Of a DNA stretch of 64,000 bases, positions 43,204-52,386 are shown one piece after another. Below the pieces are notes generated by a model. That model was not told the DNA's origin and did not search any database. It saw nothing but the letters and a program-made list of their open reading frames with translations. The stretch's first letter is position 1; each line of letters begins with the position of its first letter. The DNA is from JANQFM01 sp035471925 (GTDB lineage Bacteria > Acidobacteriota > UBA6911 > RPQK01 > DATIPO01): assembly GCA_035471925.1 (NCBI GenBank), contig DATIPO010000264.1:14171-78170 (forward strand), written 5' to 3'. The position numbers and the translations under genes are program-made.

Positions 43204-45843
43204 ATGAGCAAGCCCGCCTGTTCGGCTGAAAAAGGAACATGTTTTCGACAACTCACCAGGACATTGCTCCTGATGCTGCCACTGGCAGGCGCCTGGCTCC
43301 CCGCTGTGGGGCAGGGAACGGACAACCCCTCCGAGCTGGAGATCCTGCGTACGGCCCGGCCCTGGGAGTTCATGGACGCGGTGGGCCCTCACGCCGCCAT
43401 TCTGGGGAAGGAATCGGGGCGATTCGAAGCCTGGGTCTATCCCTTGGGGCTGCTCGACGACTTTCACCTCGGCTTCAAGCTGGGCGGACGGGAGATGCCC
43501 GCCGAGACATTGGTTCGATCAGTGCGCTACCGGCCAGGATCGACCACGCTGATCTACTCGGGCGACTACTACGCTCAGCATTTCAGCGTCGAGCAGACCT
43601 TCATCGTCCCCCGCGACGAAAAGGGAGCGCTCATTCAGATCGACATCGAGTCCTCGGCTGCGCTGGAAGTCCAAGCCCGCTTCATCCCTTCCCTCAAGAT
43701 GATGTGGCCGGCGGGGCTGGAGTCCGACTTCAGTTCCTGGGACGAGGAACTCAAGGCCTTCGTGATAGGCGTGGAGGGGCGGCCCTGGAGGGCTTTGGTG
43801 GGGTCTCCCCAGGCCTCGCTGGAAAGCCGCAGCTTCGCCACCAATTACAATTCCAGCCGCTACTCGGCCATGAACCTGGGTACCTTTGAAGGCTCAGGCC
43901 AGATTTCGCTGGTCATCGCGGCCGACTTCCAGGGACTGGATTCGCTCAAAGACACCTACCGGCGCATGCTGGACAACCCTTCCCGTCTGCAACAGCGAAC
44001 GGAAGAATTCTACCGCGGCTACTTGAGTCAGACCGTCCAGCTTGAGCTGCCCGACTCCCGCTTCGAGGACGCCTACCGCTGGTCAATGGTGAGCATGCTC
44101 AAGGGTCTGGTGGAGAATCCTTTCATGAACGGTCCCGGACTGGTGGCGGGATTCGGGCTCTCCAAAGGCGCCCCGCGTCCCGGATTCGCTTGGTTTTTCG
44201 GACGCGACACCTTTTGGAGCACAATGGCCATGACCGCCGGCGGTGATCTGGAAGGGGCGCGCCAAGCCATTCAATTCATCGCCCAGCATCAGAGGGGTGA
44301 CGGCAAGATCCCTCACGAAATCGCCCAGAGTGCGCCCTTGACCGACTGGTTCCGCGACTATCCCTATCCCTGGGCCGCCGCCGACGCCACCGAACTCTAC
44401 ATCCTGGCCGTCCTTGATTACGTGCGGACCAGCAACGACACCCGGATGCTCACCGAGCACTGGGAACGTCTGGAGAACGCCCTTGAATTCATGAAGTCGA
44501 CCTACGACGAGGACGGCTTTCCACAGAATCAGGGTGTCGGTCACGGTTGGATCGAGGGCGGTCCTCTTCTGCCCGTCCGCACCGAGTTCTACCAGGCGGC
44601 CATGGGAGTCGCGGCGCTACGAGCCATGAGCGAGCTGGCGGCCATCCGCGGCGACCAGAGCCGGTCGCAGGCCTGGGAGGCGGAGTTTGAGGCAGCCCGA
44701 AGCAAGCTGGAAGAGCGCTTCTGGATAGAGGAGCAGGCCCGCTACGGCTTGGCCATCGACCGCCATGGCCAGGTCGTGGATGAGCCCAGCATCCTGGCCA
44801 CTGTGCCCATGTGGTTCCGCCTCACCGACCGCCGACATTCCTCGCGCATGATCACCCAACTGGCGGGCGAAGACCACATCTCCGATTGGGGAAGCCGTAT
44901 CATCTCCAGTCGGAGCCCCAACTATGGACCGGCCGGTTATCACTTCGGCTCGGTGTGGCCCCTGTTCACGGGATGGGCCTCGCTGGGCCAGTACCGCTAT
45001 GGGCGTCCTCAGCCCGCCTACGCCAACCTCAGGGCCAACGCCCTGCTGGCGCTGGACGGCTCGGGCGGACATACCACCGAACTGGTCTCGGGGGCCGTCT
45101 ATTCGCCCCTTTCCACCAGTTCGCCCCACCAGATCTGGTCAGCCGCCATGGTGGTCTCGCCCCTCGTCCGCGGACTGCTGGGCCTGGAAGTCGACGTCCC
45201 GGACAAGCGCCTTACCCTGGCTCCTCAGCTTCCCGGCGACTGGGACCGTTTCCGCATCTCCAACCTGCCCTTCGGCCAAGGACGCCTCGACATCCGCTTC
45301 CAGCGCGGTGACGGCCGAATGACGCTGCACATCGACAATTCCTCCGACCAGCCGCTGCAACTGCACTTCCACCCCCCGCTCTCGCCTTCGGCCGAGATCG
45401 AGAAGGCGAGCCCAGGCCCGGAGTCATCCCAAAGGTCTGGCCACGCGCCAAATCCCGGGACGTCTTTCTCCGGCTCCCAAGAAGATCCCCGGAGCGAACA
45501 ACTGGTCATGATGCAGCGCCAAATCCAGCCCGGCCGCAACAGCATCGAGATCAGCTACGGCAACGACTTCCGCTACAGCTTCGAGGCCGGCCTTCCCGCC
45601 CTGGGAAGGCCCAGCTCCAACCTGAAGGTCCTCTCCGAGCAGTGGAGCGGCGATGCTTCCCGGGTCACTCTCACCGTCTCAGGACTCGGCGGGCGCCGCT
45701 ACCAGATCCGTCTCCACGGCACCGCCGAAATCGAGTCCGCCTCAGGGGCTGAGCTTTCCCAGGACGCCCGCACGCTGACATTCACTCCGCCGGAGGGGGA
45801 TGGCTACAGCACTCACACCATTACCCTCACCCTGCGCCGCTGA
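43204..45843 (+). CDS. Exported glycoside hydrolase of the amylo-alpha-1,6-glucosidase (debranching) type
   Basis: A protein of 879 residues with a signal peptide (LTRTLLLMLPLAGAWLPAVGQ). An N-terminal beta-sandwich of about 270 residues is followed by an (alpha/alpha)6 barrel carrying PGFAWFFGRDTFWSTMA and HQRGDGKIPHEI, both hallmarks of GDE/GH133-like catalytic domains. VGHGWIEGG and GSVWPLFTGW follow further along. The C-terminal 180 residues are beta-rich and may bind carbohydrate. Catalytic acids probably lie in GRDTFW and EGG, but this is by analogy. It likely trims alpha-glucans outside the cytoplasm, feeding the symporter, glucosidase and kinase encoded upstream. Confidence 0.82.
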   Translation: MSKPACSAEKGTCFRQLTRTLLLMLPLAGAWLPAVGQGTDNPSELEILRTARPWEFMDAVGPHAAILGKESGRFEAWVYPLGLLDDFHLGFKLGGREMPAETLVRSVRYRPGSTTLIYSGDYYAQHFSVEQTFIVPRDEKGALIQIDIESSAALEVQARFIPSLKMMWPAGLESDFSSWDEELKAFVIGVEGRPWRALVGSPQASLESRSFATNYNSSRYSAMNLGTFEGSGQISLVIAADFQGLDSLKDTYRRMLDNPSRLQQRTEEFYRGYLSQTVQLELPDSRFEDAYRWSMVSMLKGLVENPFMNGPGLVAGFGLSKGAPRPGFAWFFGRDTFWSTMAMTAGGDLEGARQAIQFIAQHQRGDGKIPHEIAQSAPLTDWFRDYPYPWAAADATELYILAVLDYVRTSNDTRMLTEHWERLENALEFMKSTYDEDGFPQNQGVGHGWIEGGPLLPVRTEFYQAAMGVAALRAMSELAAIRGDQSRSQAWEAEFEAARSKLEERFWIEEQARYGLAIDRHGQVVDEPSILATVPMWFRLTDRRHSSRMITQLAGEDHISDWGSRIISSRSPNYGPAGYHFGSVWPLFTGWASLGQYRYGRPQPAYANLRANALLALDGSGGHTTELVSGAVYSPLSTSSPHQIWSAAMVVSPLVRGLLGLEVDVPDKRLTLAPQLPGDWDRFRISNLPFGQGRLDIRFQRGDGRMTLHIDNSSDQPLQLHFHPPLSPSAEIEKASPGPESSQRSGHAPNPGTSFSGSQEDPRSEQLVMMQRQIQPGRNSIEISYGNDFRYSFEAGLPALGRPSSNLKVLSEQWSGDASRVTLTVSGLGGRRYQIRLHGTAEIESASGAELSQDARTLTFTPPEGDGYSTHTITLTLRR

Positions 45844-46035
45844 ACATTCAAGACCGCTTCCCTGGCCGGGACGAGAGCAAGTACCCCAGGCAACCTCGGT
45901 CAGAAGGCACTCCGCTTCGGTCAGGCATGCCGTTCGAACCTGAGCTGGACATCCGATCTCCAAGAGACAGGAGACCATCGATCCGCCTCCCTACTGGCTC
46001 TCACCGCAACCTGCCACTTCTTTTTTTAGCTCTGC

Positions 46036-46064
46036 TTGACTTTCGAGACGAAAGCCTCTATCGT
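46036..46064 (+). promoter_or_regulatory. Promoter of the porin-cupredoxin-di-heme operon
   Basis: TTGACT (46036-46041), 17-bp spacer and TATCGT (46059-46064). The ATG at 46078 is only 13 nt downstream, so the transcript would have a very short leader, with GAGG directly before ATG. Confidence 0.55.
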
Positions 46065-46077
46065 CATTATTTCGAGG

Positions 46078-47457
46078 ATGCTTATTTTGAAATTAGTTCA
46101 AGCTAATATCGCCGCTATGACCTTGTTCGGCTTGCTCGTTTCGCCAGCTTTCGCCAGTCAGGAGCAGGAGGCAGCAGGGCAGTCCCCCGACGTCCAGAGC
46201 AAGCTGGAGCGGTTGGAAGAGCGCATTCGCAAGCTGGAGGCTGAGCTGACCCGTTTGAAGGGGGTCGAGCGTGAAGGGGAAAGAGCGGCGCCCGAGAGAG
46301 AATCGGACTCAGTCCGGCCCGTAGCCGGGGCGGCGCAGACGTCCCAAGGTGACCAGCCACCCATGGCTGAGGTGCTGCCGTCGGAAGAAGGCAATGTCAT
46401 TGGCTATGACTCTCCCGAAATGCGAATGCCCTACTCCGGCTATATGGAATTCCACTTCAACAAGCCCCAAGGCGAGCCCGGCATTGCCGATTTTCAGCGC
46501 TTCGTGTTGCTCTTCGGGCACCAGTTCAGTGACCGCATCCAATTCTGGAGCGAGTTGGAATTGGAGAGCGCCTTCATCGAAGGGGGCGAAGTCAGCGGCG
46601 AATTGGAGTTGGAACAGGCCTATCTCGATTTCGCCCTCAAGCCCTGGCTCAATGTCCGCGGCGGAGTCGTGCTGGCTCCCATGGGATTGATCAATGAACG
46701 TCACGAACCGCCCACTTTCAACGGCGTGGAACGGCCTTTCGTGGACACTTTCATCATTCCCACCACTTGGTTCGATCCGGGCCTCGGCATCCACGGAGAC
46801 TTGGGCCATGGCTTCGTCTACAAAGCCTACGTGATGGCGCCTCTCAACGCCTCCTTCATCAGCGCCGAAGAAGGCTTGGGCGAAGCGCCTCAACACGCTT
46901 TTCAATCGGTCTCTGAAAACCCCGGTTTCACGGGGCGTCTGGAATATCACGGCCTGCCCGGACTCTCGCTGGGGACTAGCTTCTGGAGCAGCCAAAGCGG
47001 ATTCGAGACACCCGGCATTAACCCCCGCGTCGACATCATCGAGTTGGACGGACGATTCAACTTCTGGCGGATCGACGCCCGCGGACAGTACGCCCACGTC
47101 CACATCACCGACACCGCCCGACTCAACTCGCTGCTGCAGAGGACCTCGGGCGTCAATCCCAACATCGCCGAAGAAATGCGCGGATTCTACCTGGAAGGCG
47201 CGGCTCATGTCCTGCCCTCCTCCTGGCATCACGACCTGGTGCTCTTCCACCGCTACGAGAACTTCGACACCCAGTTCGAGATGGCACCGGGATTCCTGCC
47301 CCTCGGAGAGTTCGACCGCGACGCCTTCGTCACCGGATTCACCTATTTCCCCGACCCGGACGTGTCGCTCAAGTTCGACTACACGGTGCTGCGCAACCAG
47401 AGCAATTTCATCAAGGCCCGCAACATCTTCAACTTCGGAATCGGATGGTGGTTCTAA
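46078..47457 (+). CDS. Outer-membrane porin with N-terminal coiled coil
   Basis: A 459-residue protein. A signal peptide (LVQANIAAMTLFGLLVSPAFA) is followed by a coiled coil of about 28 residues (LERLEERIRKLEAELTRL), as in periplasmic trimerization stalks of porins. The remainder is a beta-barrel with alternating strands (MEFHFNKPQ, WSELELESAF, LEQAYLDFAL) ending in aromatic WWF, the outer-membrane assembly signal. The barrel resembles phosphate-selective OprP/OprO-type porins in strand pattern, though selectivity cannot be deduced. A TTG frame start at 46036 lies within the promoter and is not used. Its stop overlaps the next start as TAATG. Confidence 0.85.
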   Translation: MLILKLVQANIAAMTLFGLLVSPAFASQEQEAAGQSPDVQSKLERLEERIRKLEAELTRLKGVEREGERAAPERESDSVRPVAGAAQTSQGDQPPMAEVLPSEEGNVIGYDSPEMRMPYSGYMEFHFNKPQGEPGIADFQRFVLLFGHQFSDRIQFWSELELESAFIEGGEVSGELELEQAYLDFALKPWLNVRGGVVLAPMGLINERHEPPTFNGVERPFVDTFIIPTTWFDPGLGIHGDLGHGFVYKAYVMAPLNASFISAEEGLGEAPQHAFQSVSENPGFTGRLEYHGLPGLSLGTSFWSSQSGFETPGINPRVDIIELDGRFNFWRIDARGQYAHVHITDTARLNSLLQRTSGVNPNIAEEMRGFYLEGAAHVLPSSWHHDLVLFHRYENFDTQFEMAPGFLPLGEFDRDAFVTGFTYFPDPDVSLKFDYTVLRNQSNFIKARNIFNFGIGWWF

Positions 47458-47864
47458 TGAGACTGACAGCTTTTTCAACAAAGACAATGTGGCTGACGGC
47501 GCTGTTGACCGTAGCTGGCTTTGTTGCCGGATGGACCTCAGGCGGCTTCTCCGCCACTTCCGAGAGGGACGCTTCGGAGGAGGCCGACCGTGTCATCAAC
47601 ATCGTGGCCGAGCGATTTCACTTCATCCCCTCCCAGATCGAACTCAAGCAGGGCGAAGTCGTGGAGTTGCGGATCCGCAGCCTCGATACCAACCACGGTT
47701 TCGCCATCCCCGATGCCGGGGTGGACGTCACCATTCCCAAGCGCGGCCGAGGCAACGCCCGCATCCTCTTCCGCGCTCAGAAGAAAGGGACCTTCACCTT
47801 CAAGTGCTCGGAGGCCTGCGGAGCCGGACATACATTGATGCGTGGCCGGATCGTGGTCGAGTGA
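47457..47864 (+). CDS. Membrane-anchored CuA-type cupredoxin (cytochrome oxidase subunit II-like domain)
   Basis: A protein of 135 residues with one N-terminal hydrophobic anchor or signal (MWLTALLTVAGFVAGW) and a single cupredoxin domain. The complete CuA ligand set of COX subunit II is present: His80 in TNHGFAIP, then Cys117, Glu119, Cys121, His125 and Met128 in CSEACGAGHTLM. It should therefore hold a binuclear copper centre able to accept and pass electrons in the periplasm. No oxidase subunit I or III genes lie nearby, so it is not part of an oxidase operon here. It starts in the porin stop codon and is followed 25 bp later by a di-heme protein. Confidence 0.88.
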   Translation: MRLTAFSTKTMWLTALLTVAGFVAGWTSGGFSATSERDASEEADRVINIVAERFHFIPSQIELKQGEVVELRIRSLDTNHGFAIPDAGVDVTIPKRGRGNARILFRAQKKGTFTFKCSEACGAGHTLMRGRIVVE

Positions 47865-47889
47865 TGCGCCGCCGAATCGAGGAAGCAAC

Positions 47890-49299
47890 ATGAAACCCAG
47901 ACGATACGCACCCATTCTCTTCGGCCTGCTGCTGGCCGGCCTATGGGCGGAGGCCTCGCGATCCGGGGCGCCGACACCCATCCTGGTTGCCGGTCCAAGC
48001 CTGGAGAAGGCCGGCGGCCCGGGCAGCGCCGGATCTGCCTTGGGCCCGGCACCCAAGGGCGAAGGCGCGGGAGGCTCCGGATCGTCATCGGAGAACCTGA
48101 TCGTGCGCGCTCACACTCCTCAGTTTGGCTCCTCCGGCCGTCGCTTCCAGGGCAAGTCGCTGCGGGCCAAGCCAGCTACCGCCGGTCGTCAGGGACGTCC
48201 TTCACAGCCAGGCAATCCGCTGCCCGGCATCACGGCCGACGAGTTCGAGCTGTTCCGCATCGGCCTCGACGACTTCCTGGAAGTAGAGGACGCCGGCGAA
48301 GGCCTGGGGCCGGCCTTTAACGGCTTGGGATGCGCCCAGTGCCACTCCGTCCCGGCCATCGGCGGCATCAGTCCGGTGGCCGGCACCCGGGCCGGACGCA
48401 TCGAAGAGGACGGCACATTCACGGTCTTGGGCGGCGACACGCTTTACCACCTGTTCGCCCTGCCCAACCAGGAATGCCAGCCCCGCATTCCCCCCGAAGC
48501 CAACGTGGTAGCCCGCAGAGTGCCCATTCCGCTCTTCGGAGCCGGTCTGGTGGAGGCCATTCCCGACTCCACTCTGCTAGCCCTCGAAGATCCCGAGGAT
48601 CTCGACGGCGACGGCATCAGCGGGCGGGCCGCACGAGTCATCGACGTGGCTTCGGGCCAAGCGCGCGTGGGCCGCTTCGGATGGAAGGCCCAACACGCCA
48701 CCTTGCTGGCCTTTTCGGGTGACGCCTACCGCAACGAAATGGGCATCACCAACGACCTCTTCCGCACCGAAGCCGGTGCGGGAATCGATCCCGAGACGCT
48801 GGCCCTATGCGACCTCGTGCCTGATCCCGAGGACTCGGTCGAGCCCCTCACCGGACTGCGCGGAATCGACGCCTTCGAAGCTTTCATGAGATTCCTGGCC
48901 CCTATTGATCGAGGACCGGTCGGGGGACTGGAGGCTCGCGGCGCCATGGTCTTCCGCGAAGTGGGATGCCACAAGTGCCATGCGCCTGTGCTGATGACGG
49001 GAGCCAGCTCCAATCCCGTCTTTGACCGCCGGCCCGTGCGCCTCTACTCCGACTTGCTCTTGCACGACGTGGGGACGGGAGACGGCATCGAACAGGCCGA
49101 CGCCGCCATGAACGAAATCCGCACGCCCGCCCTGTGGGGGTTGCGCTTCCGGCGTCCGCTACTGCATGACGGCAGCGCCGCCACTCCGGCGCAAGCCATC
49201 GAGCGCCACGCCAACGAGGCAGCGGGCGTCATCGAACTCTACAAGCTTCTGAGCGAGCAGGAGAGGTTGGCCCTGCTCAACTTCCTCGATTCGCTCTGA
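47890..49299 (+). CDS. Di-heme cytochrome c oxidoreductase (DUF1111/MauG-related)
   Basis: An exported protein of 469 residues. ATG 47890 with GAGGAAG upstream opens a signal peptide (YAPILFGLLLAGLWAEA). Two c-type heme sites are seen, Cys148-Cys151-His152 (CAQCH) and Cys360-Cys363-His364 (CHKCH). The C-terminal block RTPALWGLRFRRPLLHDG with AIERHANEA is diagnostic of the DUF1111 family, once called thiol oxidoreductases and related to di-heme peroxidases. A Gly/Pro-rich linker of about 80 residues precedes the domain. Co-location with a CuA cupredoxin suggests electron exchange between the two. Confidence 0.88.
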   Translation: MKPRRYAPILFGLLLAGLWAEASRSGAPTPILVAGPSLEKAGGPGSAGSALGPAPKGEGAGGSGSSSENLIVRAHTPQFGSSGRRFQGKSLRAKPATAGRQGRPSQPGNPLPGITADEFELFRIGLDDFLEVEDAGEGLGPAFNGLGCAQCHSVPAIGGISPVAGTRAGRIEEDGTFTVLGGDTLYHLFALPNQECQPRIPPEANVVARRVPIPLFGAGLVEAIPDSTLLALEDPEDLDGDGISGRAARVIDVASGQARVGRFGWKAQHATLLAFSGDAYRNEMGITNDLFRTEAGAGIDPETLALCDLVPDPEDSVEPLTGLRGIDAFEAFMRFLAPIDRGPVGGLEARGAMVFREVGCHKCHAPVLMTGASSNPVFDRRPVRLYSDLLLHDVGTGDGIEQADAAMNEIRTPALWGLRFRRPLLHDGSAATPAQAIERHANEAAGVIELYKLLSEQERLALLNFLDSL

Positions 49300-49315
49300 T
49301 ACTCCCCTTCCTAGG

Positions 49316-49334
49316 GGGCGGCCCCGCGCCGCCC
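49316..49334 (+). terminator. GC-rich hairpin after the di-heme gene
   Basis: A perfect 7-bp stem GGGCGGC/GCCGCCC with a 5-nt loop lies 16 nt after the stop codon at 49299. There is no U-tract, so it may be a rho-dependent or RNA-stabilizing end rather than a classical intrinsic terminator. Confidence 0.45.
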
Positions 49335-49493
49335 ACCGTCAGAGCGAGTCGACCGGCGGGAGAGCCGGGAGAGGCGGCCAGCACCCAAAGCCGCACCCCG
49401 GCCTCCCGCCACTTCCTTCGCTCCCACGCGAACCTTCCTGCCGGCCTCTCCGAGAGACAGGCCTCTAAGCCTACTTCGCCTGGAACGAAGCGC

Positions 49494-49499
49494 TACACT
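49494..49499 (+). promoter_or_regulatory. -10 box of the alpha/beta hydrolase gene, implying a leaderless mRNA
   Basis: TACACT ends 6 nt before ATG 49506, and there is no Shine-Dalgarno between. The -35 is weak. Confidence 0.4.
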
Positions 49500-49505
49500 G
49501 TCGGC

Positions 49506-50549
49506 ATGGCCGGATTGGAGAGTTTGGCGGCGGGTGCGGCGGCGGTTTCCCTTCTTCCCGCTCTTGGGTTCTGCTACCAGCAGGTGGGGGATCGGCTGGA
49601 CGCCAAGCGCTTCCCGCCGCCCGGACGCCTAGTCGACATCGGCGGCTTGCGTCTGCATTCCTTGACTCAAGGGCCCCCTTTGCAGGCATCGCGCGGGCAG
49701 GTGCACGGGCCTAGCGTCATCTTCGACTCGGCCCTGGCCAGTTCGTCCATCAGTTGGGCTTTGGTCCAGCCCCGAGTGGCCCGCCGCTTCCAGACGCTGA
49801 GCTACGACCGGGCCGGCAGCGGATGGAGCGATCCTTCGCCGCGTCCGCGCAGGCTGGAAAACACCGTCGACGAACTTTATCGCTTGGTCAAAGCCCTTGA
49901 ACTCCCGCCGCCCTACCTGATTGTCGGCCATTCCTATGGCGGATTCACAGCCCGATTCTTCGCCCACCGCCACCGGAAAGAATGCGCGGGGCTAGTGCTT
50001 TTGGACGCCGCCGACGAGCATCAGTGGATCGATCTCAAGCCTGAGGACGAACGCAAGATCGTCCAGGGAGCGCGTTTGGCCCGGCGGGCCCGCTGGCTGG
50101 CCCATCTTGGACTCACCCGCCTGGTAGTGCAGTTGGCGCGGGCCGGCAATCGGGGAAAAGCCCGCAGCATCGGCTCGGCCTTGGGCGTGGGCCTCCCCAG
50201 GCAAGCCCAGCAGCGCCTGCTGGCACCCCTGCAGCAGCTTCCTGAGGACCTGCGGCGGCCCATCGGCTGGTTTTGGACGCGTCCCCACTTCTACGCCTCG
50301 CTGGCCGACACCATCGCCCGCGTCCCCCAAGCCGCTCGGACCATGGCGGATATCAGCGGCTACGGAAACCTCCCGTTGGCCGTCCTGGCCGCCGACAATG
50401 AAGACCCCGTCTGGCTGCCGCGCCAGAAAGCCTTGGCCAAGCTCTCCCGCCGCGGATGTTTCGTCCACGCCCAAAACAGCTCTCATTGGATTCCCCTCGA
50501 CCGCCCCCAACTGGTGGCCGACACGATACGAGACCTGCTGCGGCAATAA
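49506..50549 (+). CDS. Alpha/beta hydrolase
   Basis: A protein of 347 residues with an N-terminal hydrophobic segment (SLAAGAAAVSLLPALGFCY) that could anchor it to the membrane. The hydrolase fold follows: FDSALASSSISWALVQP (oxyanion region), SYDRAGSGWSD, the nucleophile elbow GHSYGGF with its Ser, Asp in LAADNEDPVW and His in SSHWIPLDRP. This matches the broad esterase/epoxide-hydrolase-like superfamily. Substrate cannot be assigned. It stands alone between the di-heme operon and an exported protein gene. Confidence 0.85.
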   Translation: MAGLESLAAGAAAVSLLPALGFCYQQVGDRLDAKRFPPPGRLVDIGGLRLHSLTQGPPLQASRGQVHGPSVIFDSALASSSISWALVQPRVARRFQTLSYDRAGSGWSDPSPRPRRLENTVDELYRLVKALELPPPYLIVGHSYGGFTARFFAHRHRKECAGLVLLDAADEHQWIDLKPEDERKIVQGARLARRARWLAHLGLTRLVVQLARAGNRGKARSIGSALGVGLPRQAQQRLLAPLQQLPEDLRRPIGWFWTRPHFYASLADTIARVPQAARTMADISGYGNLPLAVLAADNEDPVWLPRQKALAKLSRRGCFVHAQNSSHWIPLDRPQLVADTIRDLLRQ

Positions 50550-50680
50550 CTGCTCCTGGGTCTGCAAGCCCTTGGCCTGCCGTGACCGTCCGGAAGCCGT
50601 CCCGCTGACCATAGCGGCTAAGACTTGGCTGGTAGACAGATTGCCACCTGGTGGCCTAGACGCCGAGCCGCAATCTGATT

Positions 50681-50686
50681 CATAAT
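50681..50686 (+). promoter_or_regulatory. -10 box of the duplicated-domain exported protein gene
   Basis: CATAAT ends 5 nt before ATG 50692, predicting a leaderless transcript. A palindrome GCCACC-T-GGTGGC (50643-50655) lies upstream and resembles the one in the small ORF before the CysQ-like gene. Confidence 0.4.
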
Positions 50687-50691
50687 TACTC

Positions 50692-52386
50692 ATGCCTATT
50701 TGCCGTTACTGCCTTACTGCTGCACTGTCCCTCAGTTTCCTGGCGACCGCGGTCAGTATTCCGCTGACCGCTGGGGACGTCTGCTCCGCCCTTGAAACGA
50801 GGCTTTGCCTGGGAGAGGGCGACCGTTTCTCGGTGGAAGTTGAATTCTCAAACTTTGCCGGAAATCCTTTGTCCCAGGCTCCCGCAGAGGCCCAAGGGCC
50901 GGCTCAGGCGGTCGAGTCCGACACCGATGCGGGCTTTTTCTGGTTTGTGGACGAACAGGACTTGAGCCTGATCATCAAGGTCATCGACGGGCGCGACATC
51001 AACGGTCATTTCTGGGTCCTTTTCGCCACGACCAGCAACTTCGAGTTCGAAGTCACGGTGCGCGACGAGGAGACCGATCGCGAGGTCGTCTACCTGAATC
51101 CTGCCGGACAATTCACGAGTACTACTGATACCCTGGCCTTCGAGAGCGCTCCTCCCGCCTTGACAACGGCCTCATCGAGCAGCGAATCGCTTGACGGCTT
51201 TTTGAGTCCGGTCCGCCACGGTTTCATGGACGACAGAGCAGACGGGCGCGCTGTAAGCGGCCCAGACGTGGCACTGCCCGCGAGTGCAGTGCTCACTGGA
51301 AATTCTGCCGGAGAAGCTGGTGATTCCGATGCGGTCGACCATGGCACCGCGCTCCCCTTTCCCCTGCCGGTCGTGGAACCGACGGGAACGGCCTGCGTCC
51401 CCGACCAGCGGACGCTTTGCCTTTTGGGCCGATTTCAGGTCAGGGCCAACTGGGAGCTCCTGACCGGCGACAAGGGCGCCGCCGGCCCCCAGCCGCTCAG
51501 CGACCGCAGCGGCGGCTTGGCCTTGTTTTCCGACCAACGCTTCGAAATCTTGGTCCGGGTCGAGGACGGTCGGGAAAGCAACGGCAACTTCTGGTTCTTT
51601 ATCGGGAGCATCTCGGGCGTCGCCTATGAGATCACCGTTGTCGACACCCTGACGGGCCGGTCGCGGATCTTTTCTAACAACTTCGCCGAAACTCGTTCCC
51701 GCGGAACCAACGCCCTCTTCGCCGCTCCGCGGCACTTGGCTCAGTTTGGAGGCGGAGCGGGCTTTTCGACCCGCTTCACGCTTTTCAATTTGTCGTCTGA
51801 CCTGCCAGCCAGGGTTGAGCTTCAGCTTTTCAGTGCTCAGGGAGAGCCGATCTTGACGCCTCCCTCCCAGGCCCCGCTCTTGCCTCTCGAAGAGGGCGTG
51901 GTCATTCCTCCCGGAGGATCGATTACCTTGGGCACATCCCCCGAAGGCGACGAGATCTTCTTGGGTTCGGTGACGGCGATGTCTGACCGTCCGCTGGGCG
52001 CACAAGCCCGCTACGCCTTGGGTGCTGGATCCGCAGCGGTGGACGGAGGGCAAATCTTGAGGCGGGGCCGGGTTCCGGTCCGTCAGTCGGCTCAGTTCGG
52101 CCTGAGCACGGGTTTGGCCCTGCGCAATACCACAACAACACCGCTCGACGTGCGCCTGAGCGTCCTCGACCTGGAAGGAGTCCCCGTGCCGGGAGCCGAA
52201 GCCGATCTCAGGATGGCAGGCAATCAGCGCGTCTCTCGCTTCATTCATGAGTTGTTCTCCCTTCCCGAGGAGTTCGAGGGCACCGTCACCATCGAAACCG
52301 ACGTCCACGGGCTAGCCGTTATCGCCTTGGAGTTGGGAAGCACTCCCGGAGACTTCACCAGCATCAGTCCCGTTGCCGTGCCTTAA
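50692..52386 (+). CDS. Exported protein with duplicated N-terminal domains and two C-terminal beta domains
   Basis: A protein of 564 residues with a signal peptide (CLTAALSLSFLATAVSIPLTAG). Two copies of a roughly 115-residue domain (about 31-150 and 233-345) share the pattern C-x(5-6)-RLCL/TLCL, then LxIxVxDGRxxNGxFWxF and VxDxxTxRxxxxxN. They are joined by an acidic Ser-rich linker. The last 210 residues contain two copies of the beta domain also found four times at the end of the penicillin-acylase-like protein (TGLALRNTTTTPLDVRLSVLD, FIHELFSLPEEFEGTVTI). No catalytic motif is visible. Probably a cell-surface or secreted structural or binding protein. Confidence 0.8.
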   Translation: MPICRYCLTAALSLSFLATAVSIPLTAGDVCSALETRLCLGEGDRFSVEVEFSNFAGNPLSQAPAEAQGPAQAVESDTDAGFFWFVDEQDLSLIIKVIDGRDINGHFWVLFATTSNFEFEVTVRDEETDREVVYLNPAGQFTSTTDTLAFESAPPALTTASSSSESLDGFLSPVRHGFMDDRADGRAVSGPDVALPASAVLTGNSAGEAGDSDAVDHGTALPFPLPVVEPTGTACVPDQRTLCLLGRFQVRANWELLTGDKGAAGPQPLSDRSGGLALFSDQRFEILVRVEDGRESNGNFWFFIGSISGVAYEITVVDTLTGRSRIFSNNFAETRSRGTNALFAAPRHLAQFGGGAGFSTRFTLFNLSSDLPARVELQLFSAQGEPILTPPSQAPLLPLEEGVVIPPGGSITLGTSPEGDEIFLGSVTAMSDRPLGAQARYALGAGSAAVDGGQILRRGRVPVRQSAQFGLSTGLALRNTTTTPLDVRLSVLDLEGVPVPGAEADLRMAGNQRVSRFIHELFSLPEEFEGTVTIETDVHGLAVIALELGSTPGDFTSISPVAVP

